Shown here: in pieces, positions 17,976 to 26,922 of the stretch | Numbering within the stretch: position 1 is the stretch's first letter | How the letters are laid out: every line of letters starts with the position of its first letter | Assembly: GCF_001639105.2 (NCBI RefSeq) | Contig: NZ_CP015285.1 | Location: 302,501 to 366,500 of the forward strand | From: Azospirillum humicireducens | GTDB taxonomy: Bacteria; Pseudomonadota; Alphaproteobacteria; Azospirillales; Azospirillaceae | Length of the DNA: 64,000 nucleotides | Direction: 5' to 3' | Notes under the pieces: model-generated | Databases searched by the model: none | Told to the model about the DNA's origin: nothing | Seen by the model: the letters and a program-made list of their open reading frames with translations, nothing else | Made by a program: the position numbers and the translations under genes

Positions 17976-18005
17976 TCTGTGTTTATCTGCGTTCATCTGT
18001 GTCAG
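17976..18005. repeat. Three tandem degenerate 10-base units (TCTGTGTTTA type)
   Basis: Three successive units read TCTGTGTTTA, TCTGCGTTCA and TCTGTGTCAG in the gap between glcF and pcs. The sequence is AT-rich compared with its surroundings. Very similar strings (ATCTGTGTTTATCTGCGTTC and variants) recur in unrelated bacterial genomes, as far as I recall, and their function is unknown. Confidence 0.5.
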
Positions 18006-18107
18006 AAGATCCGCCCGCTCCACCGCCTTTCGTCCCAGCCCCATTCCGTTCAGGTCATCGCCTTGTCCTTGCCACCGTCCTCTTCGCCACCCACGGATAA
18101 CATCGGC

Positions 18108-18815
18108 ATGAGCGCCGGCTATGGAATCACCCATCGCCTGTCGGCCTGGGGCGTCCACATCTTCACGGCCAGCGGCGCCGTGCTGGGGCTGCTCGGCCTG
18201 CTGGCGGCGGCGGCGGGCGATGCCAAGCTGTGCCTGATGTGGCTGGGCATCGCGCTGGTCGTCGACGGCGTCGACGGCACGCTGGCCCGCCGCGTCTCGG
18301 TCAAGCAGGTGCTGCCGGGGATCGACGGCTCGGCTCTGGACCTCGTGATCGACTACCTGACCTATGTCGTGGTGCCGGCGGTGTTCATCCACCGCTTCGG
18401 CCTGCTGCCGGAGGGGCTGGTCAGCATCGCTCTCGCCGCCTGGATCCTGCTGACCGCGCTCTACTGCTTCGCCAATGTCGGGATGAAGAGCGGCGACAAT
18501 TATTTCGTCGGATTCCCGGCGATCTGGAACGTCGTCGCCCTCTATTTCTGGTTGCTCGACCTCAATCCCTGGATCAACGCGGCGGTGGTGGTTGCGCTGG
18601 GTCTGCTGACCTTCACCACGGCCAAGTTCCTGCACCCTTTCCGTGTCAAGGCGCTGATGCCGCTGAACATCGCGGTGACCACGGTCTGGCTGCTCTGCTG
18701 CGTCGCGCTGGTGGTGCTGGAGCCGGCGCGTCCGGGCTGGCTGTTCGGCCTGTGGCTGGCGACCTCGGTCTATTACGCCGCCGTCTGCGCCTGGCGGACC
18801 CTGCGCGGCCCCTGA
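18108..18815 (+). CDS. pcs: Phosphatidylcholine synthase (CDP-alcohol phosphatidyltransferase)
   Basis: This 235-residue polytopic membrane enzyme condenses CDP-diacylglycerol with choline. The CDP-alcohol phosphotransferase signature DG-x2-AR-x8-G-x3-D-x3-D is complete (DGTLAR, then the spaced GSALDLVID aspartates). About seven hydrophobic segments are visible. Pcs is typical of alphaproteobacteria that interact with eukaryotes, which supports the Azospirillum-like assignment. The ATG at 18108 starts MSAGYGITHRL, and a longer upstream reading through the repeat region is not credible. Another CDP-alcohol transferase is possible, but length and the AWGVHIFTASGAVLG start favour Pcs. Confidence 0.9.
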   Translation: MSAGYGITHRLSAWGVHIFTASGAVLGLLGLLAAAAGDAKLCLMWLGIALVVDGVDGTLARRVSVKQVLPGIDGSALDLVIDYLTYVVVPAVFIHRFGLLPEGLVSIALAAWILLTALYCFANVGMKSGDNYFVGFPAIWNVVALYFWLLDLNPWINAAVVVALGLLTFTTAKFLHPFRVKALMPLNIAVTTVWLLCCVALVVLEPARPGWLFGLWLATSVYYAAVCAWRTLRGP

Positions 18816-18902
18816 CGGCCCGGCCTCCGGGGAGGAGGGAACAGCTCCGCGTGCCGGCCGTTGCCTGGAGGGCAAGTCCGGCGCAGCAGAGGAAACCCCG
18901 CC

Positions 18903-19643
18903 TTGGCCGCAGCGTACCCGATCCGGATCGGCACAGCCGGCTGGAGCATTCCCAAACCGTCGGCCCCGGCCTTTCCCGCCGACGGCACCCATCTTGAGCG
19001 CACCGCCCGCATCATGACGATGACGGAGGTGAACAGCAGCTTCTACCGCCCGCACAAGCCGGAAACCTGGGCGCGCTGGGCAGCCTCCACCCCGTCCGGC
19101 TTCCGCTTCGCGGTGAAGCTGCCCAAGGCGATCAGCCATCAAGCCCGGCTGGTGGGCGCCGACGCCGCGCTGGAGCGCTTCCTGGCCGAGGCCGGGATGC
19201 TGGGCGGCCGTTTCGGTCCGCTTCTGGTCCAACTGCCGCCCAGCCTGCGCTTCGACCGGTCGGTCGCGGAGGATTTCTTCGCGCTGCTGCGCGCCCGCTT
19301 CGACGGCGACGTGGTGTGCGAGCCGCGCCATGCCTCCTGGTTCGCCGAAGGAGCCGACGCCCTGCTCGTCGCCCACCGCGTCGCCCGCGTCGCCGCCGAT
19401 CCGGCACCGGTGCCGGGAGCCGGCGAACCCGGCGGCTGGGACGGGGTCCGGTACTGGCGGCTGCACGGGTCGCCGGTGATCTACCGCTCGGCCTACGGAC
19501 CGGCGGTGCTGGACGCGCTGGCCGACCGGCTCATGGCCGAGGCGGTGCTGCGGCCGGTCTGGTGCGTCTTCGACAACACCGCCGACTTCCACGCGGTGGA
19601 CGACGCGCTGGCGACGATGGCGCGGCTGCGGGTCCGATCATAG
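18903..19643 (+). CDS. DUF72 (YecE-like) protein
   Basis: This is a DUF72 family protein of 246 residues, a TIM-barrel-like fold of unknown biochemical role. It contains the family marks IRIGTAGWSIPK at the start, EVNSSFYRPHKPETWARWAASTPSGFRFAVKLPK, LLVQLPPSLRF, the CEPRHASWF segment and YWRLHGSP. The start is a TTG with AGAGG ten bases upstream. Another in-frame TTG lies 14 codons earlier, so the start is uncertain. It follows pcs on the same strand, 87 bases on. Confidence 0.87.
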   Translation: MAAAYPIRIGTAGWSIPKPSAPAFPADGTHLERTARIMTMTEVNSSFYRPHKPETWARWAASTPSGFRFAVKLPKAISHQARLVGADAALERFLAEAGMLGGRFGPLLVQLPPSLRFDRSVAEDFFALLRARFDGDVVCEPRHASWFAEGADALLVAHRVARVAADPAPVPGAGEPGGWDGVRYWRLHGSPVIYRSAYGPAVLDALADRLMAEAVLRPVWCVFDNTADFHAVDDALATMARLRVRS

Positions 19644-19759
19644 GCGCAATTCTCTATCGGATGACCCCCCAGCACGACCGAGACAGTGCATTGTTGCAAG
19701 TCTATCCTGGCGCGAAATGCTCCCGATAGGAGGGGCAACGGCGTGCAGGCGGTGCGGTT

Positions 19760-22576
19760 ATGGAGTTTGTCGTCCTACTGTTGATCTTCGGCTTCATCAC
19801 CCACCGGCTCGACCGGCGGCTGAAGGCGCAGGAGGCGGAGATCGCCGCGCTGCGCGGCAGGCTGGACAAGGCGCTGACCGGCGCCGCTCCCCTGCAGGCG
19901 TCCCCGCCCGACGAGGCTGCGGCCGCGGCGATGGAGGACGCGCCGCAGACGGAGCCGCTCGCCGACCCGGCCCTTGCCGCCGAAGCGGCTCCCCCGCCGG
20001 AGGAGACCGCGCCGCCGGCCAGGCCGGAACCCGCCGCTGCACCGTCTCCCCGCCCGGCGCGGGCGGGCTGGCGCGAACTGGAGGAATCGCTGGCCTCGCG
20101 CTGGCTGATCTGGCTTGGCGGCGGCACCATGGCGCTGGCCGCCGCCTTCTTCATCAAGCTGTCGGTGGAGCATGGCTGGCTCGGGCCCGGCGTGCGGGTG
20201 GCGCTGGGGCTGCTCGCCGGTTTCGCGCTGATGGTGGGCGGCGAATGGCTGCGCCGCCGGCCGATGCAGCGCGCCGTCGCCGCCTTGCAGCCCGATTACG
20301 TGCCGCCGGCCCTGACCGCCGCCGGCCTGTTCACCGCTTTCATCAGCGTCTATGGCGGCTTCGCCCTGTTCGGCCTGTTCGCGCCGCTGGTCGCCTTCGC
20401 GCTGCTGGCCGGCCTGTCGATGGCCGGCATCGCCCTGTCGCTGCTGCAGGGGCCGCTGATCGCGGCGCTGGGGCTGCTGGCCGGCTATGTGTCTCCCCTT
20501 CTGGTGTCCACCGGCAACTCCGATGCCTGGAGCCTGTTCGCCTATCTGCTGGCGCTGAACGGGGCCGGCATGGCGGTGGTGCTGTACCGCCGCTGGCGCT
20601 GGCTCGGCTGGGGGGCGCTGGCCGGTGCGGCGCTCTGGCCGCTGCTGTGGATGATCGACCCGTGGAGCCGCGGCGACGCGCTGCCGACCGGCATCTACCT
20701 GCTGCTGACCTCGGCCCTGTTCCTGGTTCCGGCCATGCTGGGCGTGGTTGCGGGAACCGCGGAGGACCGGCTGGCGGAGCCGGCGCCCGCCACCGGCTGG
20801 CGCCGGGCGCTGCCCGACTGGATCCGGCGCAAGCAGCGCCATCCCGCCGACCGGCTGGCGATGATGGCGATGCGGCTGTTCGGCCTGCTGGTCGCCGCCG
20901 TCACCTGGCGCGCCGGGCATGACGCGGTGTCGCTGACCGTGCTGACCCTGTTCGCGCTTCTCGCCATGACCGCCGGCCGGCGGACCGAGCGGATCGCCGG
21001 AGTCGCCTGGATCACGGCGCTGACCGTGCTGCTGTCGCTGGCGCCCTGGAACCTGCCCTATGTGCCGTCCAGCCCGCCGCCGCTGACTGCGGAGGGCCAG
21101 CCGCTGATCGTCGCCGATCCGGCCGGCTACCCAGCGGCGGTGGTGCGCTTCCTGTGGGTGGCGGGCGGCTTCGCGGCGCTGTTCGGCATCGGCGGTTTCG
21201 CCGCGCTGTGGGGCGCCCGGCGGGCGGCGCTGTGGGCGTCGCTGTCGGCCCTGGTGCCGCTGGCCCTGCTGACGCTGGCCTACGCCCTGGTCGAGCCGCC
21301 GGAGACCGCCATCGGCTGGCCGGCTGCGGCCCTTGCGCTGGCCGCCCTGCTGGTCGCCGGCACCACGCCGCTGGCCCGCCACCGCCACCGGCCGGGCGCC
21401 GCGCTGGGCCTTGCCGCCTTCGCCGCCGGGGCGAGCGGCGCCATCGCGCTCGGCGCCACCATGACCCTGCAGGAGGCGTGGCTGACCGTGGCGCTGGCGA
21501 TGCAGGTGCCGGTGCTGGCCTGGCTGGAGCGGCAGATGAGCCTGCGCGAGCTGCGCGGAGTCGCCCTGCTGGTGGCGGTCGCCGTGCTGGTGCGGCTGGC
21601 GATCAACCCCTATGTGCTGGATTACGAAGGCTATGCCTGGATCGGTTACGGCTATGGCCTGCCGGCGCTGGGCTTCCTGGTGGCGGCGCGCCTGATGCGG
21701 ACGGCGCCCGATGCCCAGGGAAACATCGGACGCGGCGACGATCTGGTGGTGATGGTGCTGGAGGCCGGCGCGCTGATCTTCACCACCCTGATGCTGTCGC
21801 TGGGCATCCATCGCTGGATGGCCGGCAGCCTGGAGGCGGAGCCGTCCGGCCTGACCGAAGTGGCGCTGCACACCCTGTCCTGGCTGGGCCTCGCCCTCCT
21901 GCTGGCCGCCGACCGGCGGTGGAGCGCGCGGCCGGTGGCGGTTTGGGGCCGGCGCCTGCTGGTGCTGCTGGCCGCCGTGACCGCCTTCTTCCTGCATCTG
22001 TTCGCCCTGAACCCGCTGTGGAACTTCGAGTGGGTCGGAACCTGGCCGGTGGTCAACCGGCTGCTGCTGGCCTATGGCGCGCCGGCCGTCCTGCTGCTGC
22101 TCTACCTCTGGTACGACCCGCCGCCGTCGCGCGGCCTGCGCAGCGCCGCGCCGGTCCTGCCGATGCTGCTGATCGCCGCCAACCTCGCGCTGGAGATCCG
22201 CCGCGCCTTCCAGGGGCCGGTGCTGAACGGCTACGGGACGTCGGACGCCGAATGGTACGCCTATTCGGCCGGCTTCCTGCTGTTCGCGGTGGCGATGCTG
22301 GTGGCGGGGATCCGCTTCGGCTGGGGCTGGATGCGCCATGCCGGGCTGGTGCTGGTGCTGGCGGTGGTGGCCAAGGTGTTCCTCAGCGACATGTCGGACC
22401 TCGAGGGGATGTACCGCGTCGCCTCCTTCCTCGGCCTCGGCGTCTCGCTGGTCGGCATCGGCTGGCTGTACCAGCGCCTTCTGCGCCCGTCCGCCGCCGG
22501 CACCCCGCCGGAGCCGCCGCTCTCCCCGGCAGATGATCTGCCAACGGATGATCCGTTGAACCAACGGACTCATTGA
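19760..22576 (+). CDS. Large DUF2339 polytopic membrane protein
   Basis: This is a 938-residue membrane protein with more than twenty hydrophobic segments, assigned to DUF2339. It starts with a transmembrane helix (FVVLLLIFGFITHRL) and a short coiled-coil-like stretch (RRLKAQEAEIAALRGRLDKAL). An Ala/Pro-rich linker of about 70 residues follows, then LEESLASRWLIWLGGGTMALAAAFFIKLSVE, which is characteristic of the family. The rest alternates hydrophobic helices with short charged loops. Function is unknown; some relatives are annotated loosely as envelope proteins. It is encoded 83 bases before the alcohol dehydrogenase gene. Confidence 0.88.
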   Translation: MEFVVLLLIFGFITHRLDRRLKAQEAEIAALRGRLDKALTGAAPLQASPPDEAAAAAMEDAPQTEPLADPALAAEAAPPPEETAPPARPEPAAAPSPRPARAGWRELEESLASRWLIWLGGGTMALAAAFFIKLSVEHGWLGPGVRVALGLLAGFALMVGGEWLRRRPMQRAVAALQPDYVPPALTAAGLFTAFISVYGGFALFGLFAPLVAFALLAGLSMAGIALSLLQGPLIAALGLLAGYVSPLLVSTGNSDAWSLFAYLLALNGAGMAVVLYRRWRWLGWGALAGAALWPLLWMIDPWSRGDALPTGIYLLLTSALFLVPAMLGVVAGTAEDRLAEPAPATGWRRALPDWIRRKQRHPADRLAMMAMRLFGLLVAAVTWRAGHDAVSLTVLTLFALLAMTAGRRTERIAGVAWITALTVLLSLAPWNLPYVPSSPPPLTAEGQPLIVADPAGYPAAVVRFLWVAGGFAALFGIGGFAALWGARRAALWASLSALVPLALLTLAYALVEPPETAIGWPAAALALAALLVAGTTPLARHRHRPGAALGLAAFAAGASGAIALGATMTLQEAWLTVALAMQVPVLAWLERQMSLRELRGVALLVAVAVLVRLAINPYVLDYEGYAWIGYGYGLPALGFLVAARLMRTAPDAQGNIGRGDDLVVMVLEAGALIFTTLMLSLGIHRWMAGSLEAEPSGLTEVALHTLSWLGLALLLAADRRWSARPVAVWGRRLLVLLAAVTAFFLHLFALNPLWNFEWVGTWPVVNRLLLAYGAPAVLLLLYLWYDPPPSRGLRSAAPVLPMLLIAANLALEIRRAFQGPVLNGYGTSDAEWYAYSAGFLLFAVAMLVAGIRFGWGWMRHAGLVLVLAVVAKVFLSDMSDLEGMYRVASFLGLGVSLVGIGWLYQRLLRPSAAGTPPEPPLSPADDLPTDDPLNQRTH

Positions 22577-22659
22577 CAGGCCGGGCGGGGAACGCTCCCA
22601 TACGGTGAAGGATGGGCCGGGACGGAACCTGGCCCCCGCCACCGGAGGAGCAGCGCCAG

Positions 22660-23976
22660 ATGGACCGCGAGACGCACGGCAACGCCTATCCCATCCTTCC
22701 CGACGGCGAGGAGGGCTTCACCGTCGAGGCGGCGCGGATGAAGTTCGGCCCCGGCATGCTGGCGGAACTGGGCGGCGATGCGCTGTCGCTGGGCATGACG
22801 CGGGTGGCGCTGTTCACCGACCCGCGGGTTGCCGCAACCGCCCCCTTCGCCATGGCGCTCGACGGGTTGAAGCGGGCGGGCCTCGATCCGGTGGTCTATG
22901 ACCGCTGCCGGGTGGAGCCGACCAGCGCCTCCTTCCTCGACGCCGCCGATTTCGCGCGGGACGGCGGCTTCGACGGCTATGTCTCCATCGGCGGCGGATC
23001 GGTGATCGACACCGCCAAGGCGGCGAACCTCTACGCGACCTATCCGGCCGACTTCCTCGCCTACGTCAACAAGCCGCTGGGCGAGGGCATCCCGGTGCCC
23101 GGCCCGGTCAAGCCGCACATCGCCTGCCCGACCACCTGCGGCACCGGCAGCGAGACCACCGGCGTCGCCATCTTCGACCATGTGGAAAAGCAGGTGAAGA
23201 CCGGCATCTCGTCGCGTTACCTGCGGCCGAGCCTCGCCGTCGTCGATCCGCGCACCATCGACAGCCTGCCGCCCGGCGCCATCGCCGCCACCGGCTTCGA
23301 CGTGCTGACCCATGCCATCGAGAGCCACACCGCGCGGCCCTTCCGCTCCCGCCCGCGCCCCGAGACGCCGACGGCGCGCCCGCCCTACCAGGGCGCCAAC
23401 CCGTGGTCGGACATCGGCAGCCTGCAGGCGATCCGGCTCGGCGGGCAATGGCTGGAACGGGCGGTCAACGACCCCGACTGTGCGGAAGCGCGCGACGCCC
23501 TGATGTTCGCGGCGACGCTGGCCGGTCTCGCCTTCGGCAATGCCGGGGTGCACATCCCGCACGCCATGTCCTATTCGGTGGCCGGGATGAACCACAGCTT
23601 CACCGCGACCGGCTATGAGGCGGTGGAGCCGATGGTGCCGCACGGCATCTCGGTGGTGCTGAACGCCCCCGCCGCCTTCCGCTTCACCGGCCCGGCCGCT
23701 CCCGAGGCCCATCTGCGCGCCGCCGAGGCGCTGGGGGCGGACGTGCGGGGTGCCTCGCCGGAGGATGGCGGCGAGCTGCTGGCGACCCGGCTGATCGGCA
23801 TGATGCGGGCGACCGGCCTGCCCAACGGGCTGTCGGCGCTCGGCTATGGCGAGGCCGACATTCCGGGTCTGGTCAGGGGCGCCGCCGCCCAGCAGCGCCT
23901 GCTGACCATCGCCCCCCGCCCGGTGTCGGAGGACGACCTGCGCGGGCTGTATGCGGACGCGATGCGTTATTGGTGA
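22660..23976 (+). CDS. Iron-containing alcohol dehydrogenase, hydroxyacid-oxoacid transhydrogenase-like
   Basis: This 438-residue protein is in the iron-dependent (group III) alcohol dehydrogenase family and resembles ADHFE1-type hydroxyacid-oxoacid transhydrogenase. The ATG at 22660 has GGAGGAG nine bases before it. NAD-binding [19 protein letters not shown] and the PTTCGTGSE segment are present. Metal-ligand regions are [10 protein letters not shown] and [15 protein letters not shown], with a further PHG in [12 protein letters not shown]. Family members oxidise 4-hydroxybutyrate or alcohols; the real substrate here is unknown. It converges on a GFA gene that ends nine bases away. Confidence 0.88.
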   Translation: MDRETHGNAYPILPDGEEGFTVEAARMKFGPGMLAELGGDALSLGMTRVALFTDPRVAATAPFAMALDGLKRAGLDPVVYDRCRVEPTSASFLDAADFARDGGFDGYVSIGGGSVIDTAKAANLYATYPADFLAYVNKPLGEGIPVPGPVKPHIACPTTCGTGSETTGVAIFDHVEKQVKTGISSRYLRPSLAVVDPRTIDSLPPGAIAATGFDVLTHAIESHTARPFRSRPRPETPTARPPYQGANPWSDIGSLQAIRLGGQWLERAVNDPDCAEARDALMFAATLAGLAFGNAGVHIPHAMSYSVAGMNHSFTATGYEAVEPMVPHGISVVLNAPAAFRFTGPAAPEAHLRAAEALGADVRGASPEDGGELLATRLIGMMRATGLPNGLSALGYGEADIPGLVRGAAAQQRLLTIAPRPVSEDDLRGLYADAMRYW

Positions 23977-23985
23977 AGGTTGCCG

Positions 23986-24432
23986 CTACTCTGCCATCGT
24001 TTCGCCGGAACCGCCGAACTCGGCCGGGAAGTCCTTCAGCTTCGGCAGGCCGTCCCGCATCGGCAGCACGGTCTCGGCGTAGTTGACGTGGACGGCGGGG
24101 GCGAAGGGCAGGGTCGGCAGGGTCGCGGAGAAAACGTCCACGAGGCCGAGCGGCGGGTGATTGGTCATCAGATGCCCGCCGCACTTCGCGCAATATTGGC
24201 GCTGGCTGAGCGGCGTCTTCTGGAAGGTCGCGAGATGTTCGGCGCCCGCGGTCACGCGCACCGCGTCGGGCTTCCACAGGGTGAAGGCATTGACCGGGCC
24301 GCCGGACCAGGAGCGGCAGGACCGGCAATGGCAATAGCCCATGGCCTCCGGCGATCCGGTGACCTCCACCTCCACCGCGCCGCAGAAGCAGCTGCCCGTA
24401 TGAGTCTCGGTCTGAGTCTCCGTGCTTGTCAT
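23986..24432 (-). CDS. GFA / CENP-V domain zinc protein
   Basis: This small protein of about 148 residues is of the GFA family (glutathione-dependent formaldehyde-activating-like). Zinc cysteines are seen in GSCFCGAVEVEV, YCHCRSCRSW and YCAKCGGHL. Most members have unknown function. Two starts are close: ATG at 24432 (chosen) and ATG at 24447, five codons earlier. Longer readings up to 24714 run through AT-rich, non-coding-looking sequence. It converges with the iron-type dehydrogenase gene, nine bases apart. Confidence 0.83.
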   Translation of the reverse strand: MTSTETQTETHTGSCFCGAVEVEVTGSPEAMGYCHCRSCRSWSGGPVNAFTLWKPDAVRVTAGAEHLATFQKTPLSQRQYCAKCGGHLMTNHPPLGLVDVFSATLPTLPFAPAVHVNYAETVLPMRDGLPKLKDFPAEFGGSGETMAE

Positions 24433-24905
24433 GGCTTTCGACTTCATCTTTGTTGGTGATGCGAACAATAGGACGCTATCACCGATAACAAGTATGTTCA
24501 GTTGGCCATTAGGACCATACTCATTCGATAGGCGATAACAAAGCTCCCCGAAAAAGCAGGGCAATCGGGAGCCGGCGGAAGGATTGAGGGCGGGCGACGC
24601 GGGGAAAGTCCCTCTCCCACTGGGAGAAGGAAAGCTGCGCTGGCTTTGGCAGGATGCCATCTCGATGGCGAATGCCGTCCGGCCCGATTTTCGGCGGAAC
24701 GTTGTCTGAAGCATCTGCTGGATATAGGATTAACATCCTGTTTTTCCGCGGAGTCCCCATGTCCCCCATTGCCCGGCTTTCCACCCCGTTCACTGTCCCA
24801 CGCCGCCATCGCGCGGGCGGCGTTGAACAGTTGAACAGGGTCCGGAAAACCGTTTCACGGTGTTTCAAACGTCCCATCCACCCCCGCGAAACAGGGGTGC
24901 AAACC
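24433..24905. other. Intergenic region, partly AT-rich
   Basis: Roughly 470 bases lie between the GFA gene start and the stop of the acyl-CoA dehydrogenase gene, both leftward. Bases 24440-24550 are AT-rich and probably hold the GFA promoter. Within them CGATAACAAG (24483-24492) and GGCGATAACAAAG (24529-24541) repeat a GATAACAA core. The remaining 300 bases show short open frames without a recognisable product, and I see no terminator or RNA gene. Confidence 0.45.
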
Positions 24906-26702
24906 TCAGAACTGGTCCTCGCTCAGCGCCATCACCGTGTTGCGGGCGCTGGCGATGGTCGGCAGCAGCGCGGGGGCGGTCGCCAGAACCTGCTCGGCGT
25001 AGAAGCGCGCGACGATCAGCTTGGTCTCCAGGAAGGACGCGTTGGCGCCCGGCTGGCGCAGCCCCTCCATCGCCTTCATCGCCGAGCGGGCGAGCATCCA
25101 GCCGCCGGCAACCGTGCCCCACAGCTTCAGATACGCCACCGCACCGGCCGCGGCCCCCTGCAGGTCGCCCTCCGCCTGGGTGGCGACCATCCAGTCGATG
25201 GCCTTGTCCAGCGCGTCCAGCCCGGCCGACAGCTCGGCGCGGATCACCGCCAGATCGTCGCCGGGGGCGGAGCCCAGCTCCTCCACCGTCGCCCGCATGT
25301 CGGCGACGAAGGCTCTCGCCGCCGCACCCTTGTCGCGGCCGGTCTTGCGGAAGGTCAGGTCGTTGCCGTGGATGCCGTTGGTGCCCTCGTAGATCGGGGT
25401 GATGCGGGCGTCGCGGTAATGCTGGGCGGCCCCCGTCTCCTCGATGAAGCCCATGCCGCCATGGATCTGCACGCCGGTGGACGCCACCTCGCAGCCGATG
25501 TCGGTCGACCACGCCTTGACGATGGGGGTCAGCACATCGACCCGCGCCGTGGCCGCGGCGCGGACGCCCGCATCCTTGTGGTGGCGGGAGATGTCCAGCT
25601 GCGTGCCGGCATAGAGCGCCAGGGCGCGGGCGGCTTCGGTCTTGGCACGCATGTCCAGCAGCATGCGGCGCACGTCCGGATGCTTGATGATGGCGACGCC
25701 GGAGCCCTTGGGATCGGCCAGATCCTTGCTCTGCACCCGGCTCTTGGCATAGTCGCGGGCCTGCTGGTAGGCGCGCTCGGCGATCGCCACGCCCTGGATG
25801 CCGACACCGAGCCGGGCGTTGTTCATCATGGTGAACATGTATTCGATGCCGCGGTTCTCCTCGCCGACGAGGTAGCCGATGGCGCCCTCGTCGTCGCCAT
25901 AGGCCATGACGGCGGTCGGGCTCGCCATGATGCCCAGCTTGTGCTCCAGGCTGGCGCAGCGCAGGTCGTTGCGCTGGCCCGGCGTGCCGTCGGCGTTGGG
26001 CAGGAATTTCGGCACGATGAACAGGCTGATGCCCTTGATGCCGGCCGGGGCGTCGGGCAGGCGGGCCAGCACCAGATGGACGATGTTCTCCGTCAGGTCA
26101 TGCTCGCCATAGGTGATGAAGATCTTCTGGCCGGTGATGCGATAGCTGCCGTCCTCCGCCCGCACCGCCCTGGTCCGCACCGCGGCGAGGTCGCTGCCCG
26201 CCTGCGGTTCGGTCAGGTTCATCGTCCCGGTCCATTCGCCGGAGATCATCTTCGACAGGTAGACCGCCTTCTGCTCGGCACTCGCATGCTCGGTCAGCAG
26301 ATCCACCGCGCCCTGGGTCAGCAGCGGGCACAGGCCGAAGGACAGGTTGGCGGCCTGCCACATCTCGTTGACCGCGAAGGCGACGGTCCAGGGCAGACCC
26401 TGCCCGCCATACTCCGGCTCGAAGGGCAGGCTGTTCCAGCCGGCTTCGGTGAACTGGCCATAGGCCTCCTTCCAGCCGGTGGCGGTGCGGACGACGCCGT
26501 TCTCCAGCTTGGCCCCTTCCTTGTCGCCCACCCGGTTCAGCGGGGCGAGCACGCCGGAGGCGAATTTGCCGGCTTCCTCCAGGATGGCGTCGACCAGATC
26601 GGGGGCGGCGCTGTCGCACTGGGGCAGGGCGGCGATGGCGTCGAGGCCCACCACCTCGTTCAGGACGAAGCGCAGATCGTCGACCGGAGCGGTGTAGGTC
26701 AT
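24906..26702 (-). CDS. Acyl-CoA dehydrogenase (DmdC/FadE-like, 598 residues)
   Basis: This flavoenzyme catalyses alpha,beta-dehydrogenation of an acyl-CoA. The order is an N-terminal helical domain, a middle beta domain with MNLTEPQAGSDLAAVRTRA and QKIFITYGEHDLTENI, and a C-terminal helical domain holding RITPIYEGTNGIHGNDL, whose glutamate is the usual catalytic base. About 130 extra C-terminal residues correspond to the extension found in the longer subfamily that includes 3-methylmercaptopropionyl-CoA dehydrogenase (DmdC). The N-terminus MTYTAPVDDLRFVLNEV is typical of that subfamily. The precise acyl substrate cannot be told. It is encoded alone, divergent from the transglycosylase gene. 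Confidence 0.92.
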   Translation of the reverse strand: MTYTAPVDDLRFVLNEVVGLDAIAALPQCDSAAPDLVDAILEEAGKFASGVLAPLNRVGDKEGAKLENGVVRTATGWKEAYGQFTEAGWNSLPFEPEYGGQGLPWTVAFAVNEMWQAANLSFGLCPLLTQGAVDLLTEHASAEQKAVYLSKMISGEWTGTMNLTEPQAGSDLAAVRTRAVRAEDGSYRITGQKIFITYGEHDLTENIVHLVLARLPDAPAGIKGISLFIVPKFLPNADGTPGQRNDLRCASLEHKLGIMASPTAVMAYGDDEGAIGYLVGEENRGIEYMFTMMNNARLGVGIQGVAIAERAYQQARDYAKSRVQSKDLADPKGSGVAIIKHPDVRRMLLDMRAKTEAARALALYAGTQLDISRHHKDAGVRAAATARVDVLTPIVKAWSTDIGCEVASTGVQIHGGMGFIEETGAAQHYRDARITPIYEGTNGIHGNDLTFRKTGRDKGAAARAFVADMRATVEELGSAPGDDLAVIRAELSAGLDALDKAIDWMVATQAEGDLQGAAAGAVAYLKLWGTVAGGWMLARSAMKAMEGLRQPGANASFLETKLIVARFYAEQVLATAPALLPTIASARNTVMALSEDQF

Positions 26703-26922
26703 GGCGGGGCGGTTCTCCCAAGGCAGATTTATAGGGGAAGGATTGTTTGGTTTACCTATACGTTAACATACAGCATCGGATGGCGCTTGGCGAGAGGGCG
26801 GGATGCCGCGTCTTGGCAAGGCTAGGCCCGCCGCAGGGCCGCATCAAGCCTCCAGCCGATTGGCATGGCGTCTGCATAGGAGTGTCCGCCTCCCACCGGG
26901 GCCTTCACACGGGGATCGACCC

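Noticed and set aside
16326-19592. A 1088-residue open frame on the minus strand opposite glcF, pcs and DUF72
   Set aside because: It is a composition artefact of GC-rich codon use: its product is Arg/Gly/His/Gln-rich with no domain, and the plus-strand genes are certain.
19775-22642. A 955-residue minus-strand frame opposite the DUF2339 gene
   Set aside because: It is extremely Gln/His/Arg/Gly-rich and antisense to a membrane-protein gene with good codon usage.
24654-26825. A 723-residue plus-strand frame opposite the acyl-CoA dehydrogenase
   Set aside because: It is the antisense of a well-recognised gene and has a Gly/His/Gln-rich shadow composition.
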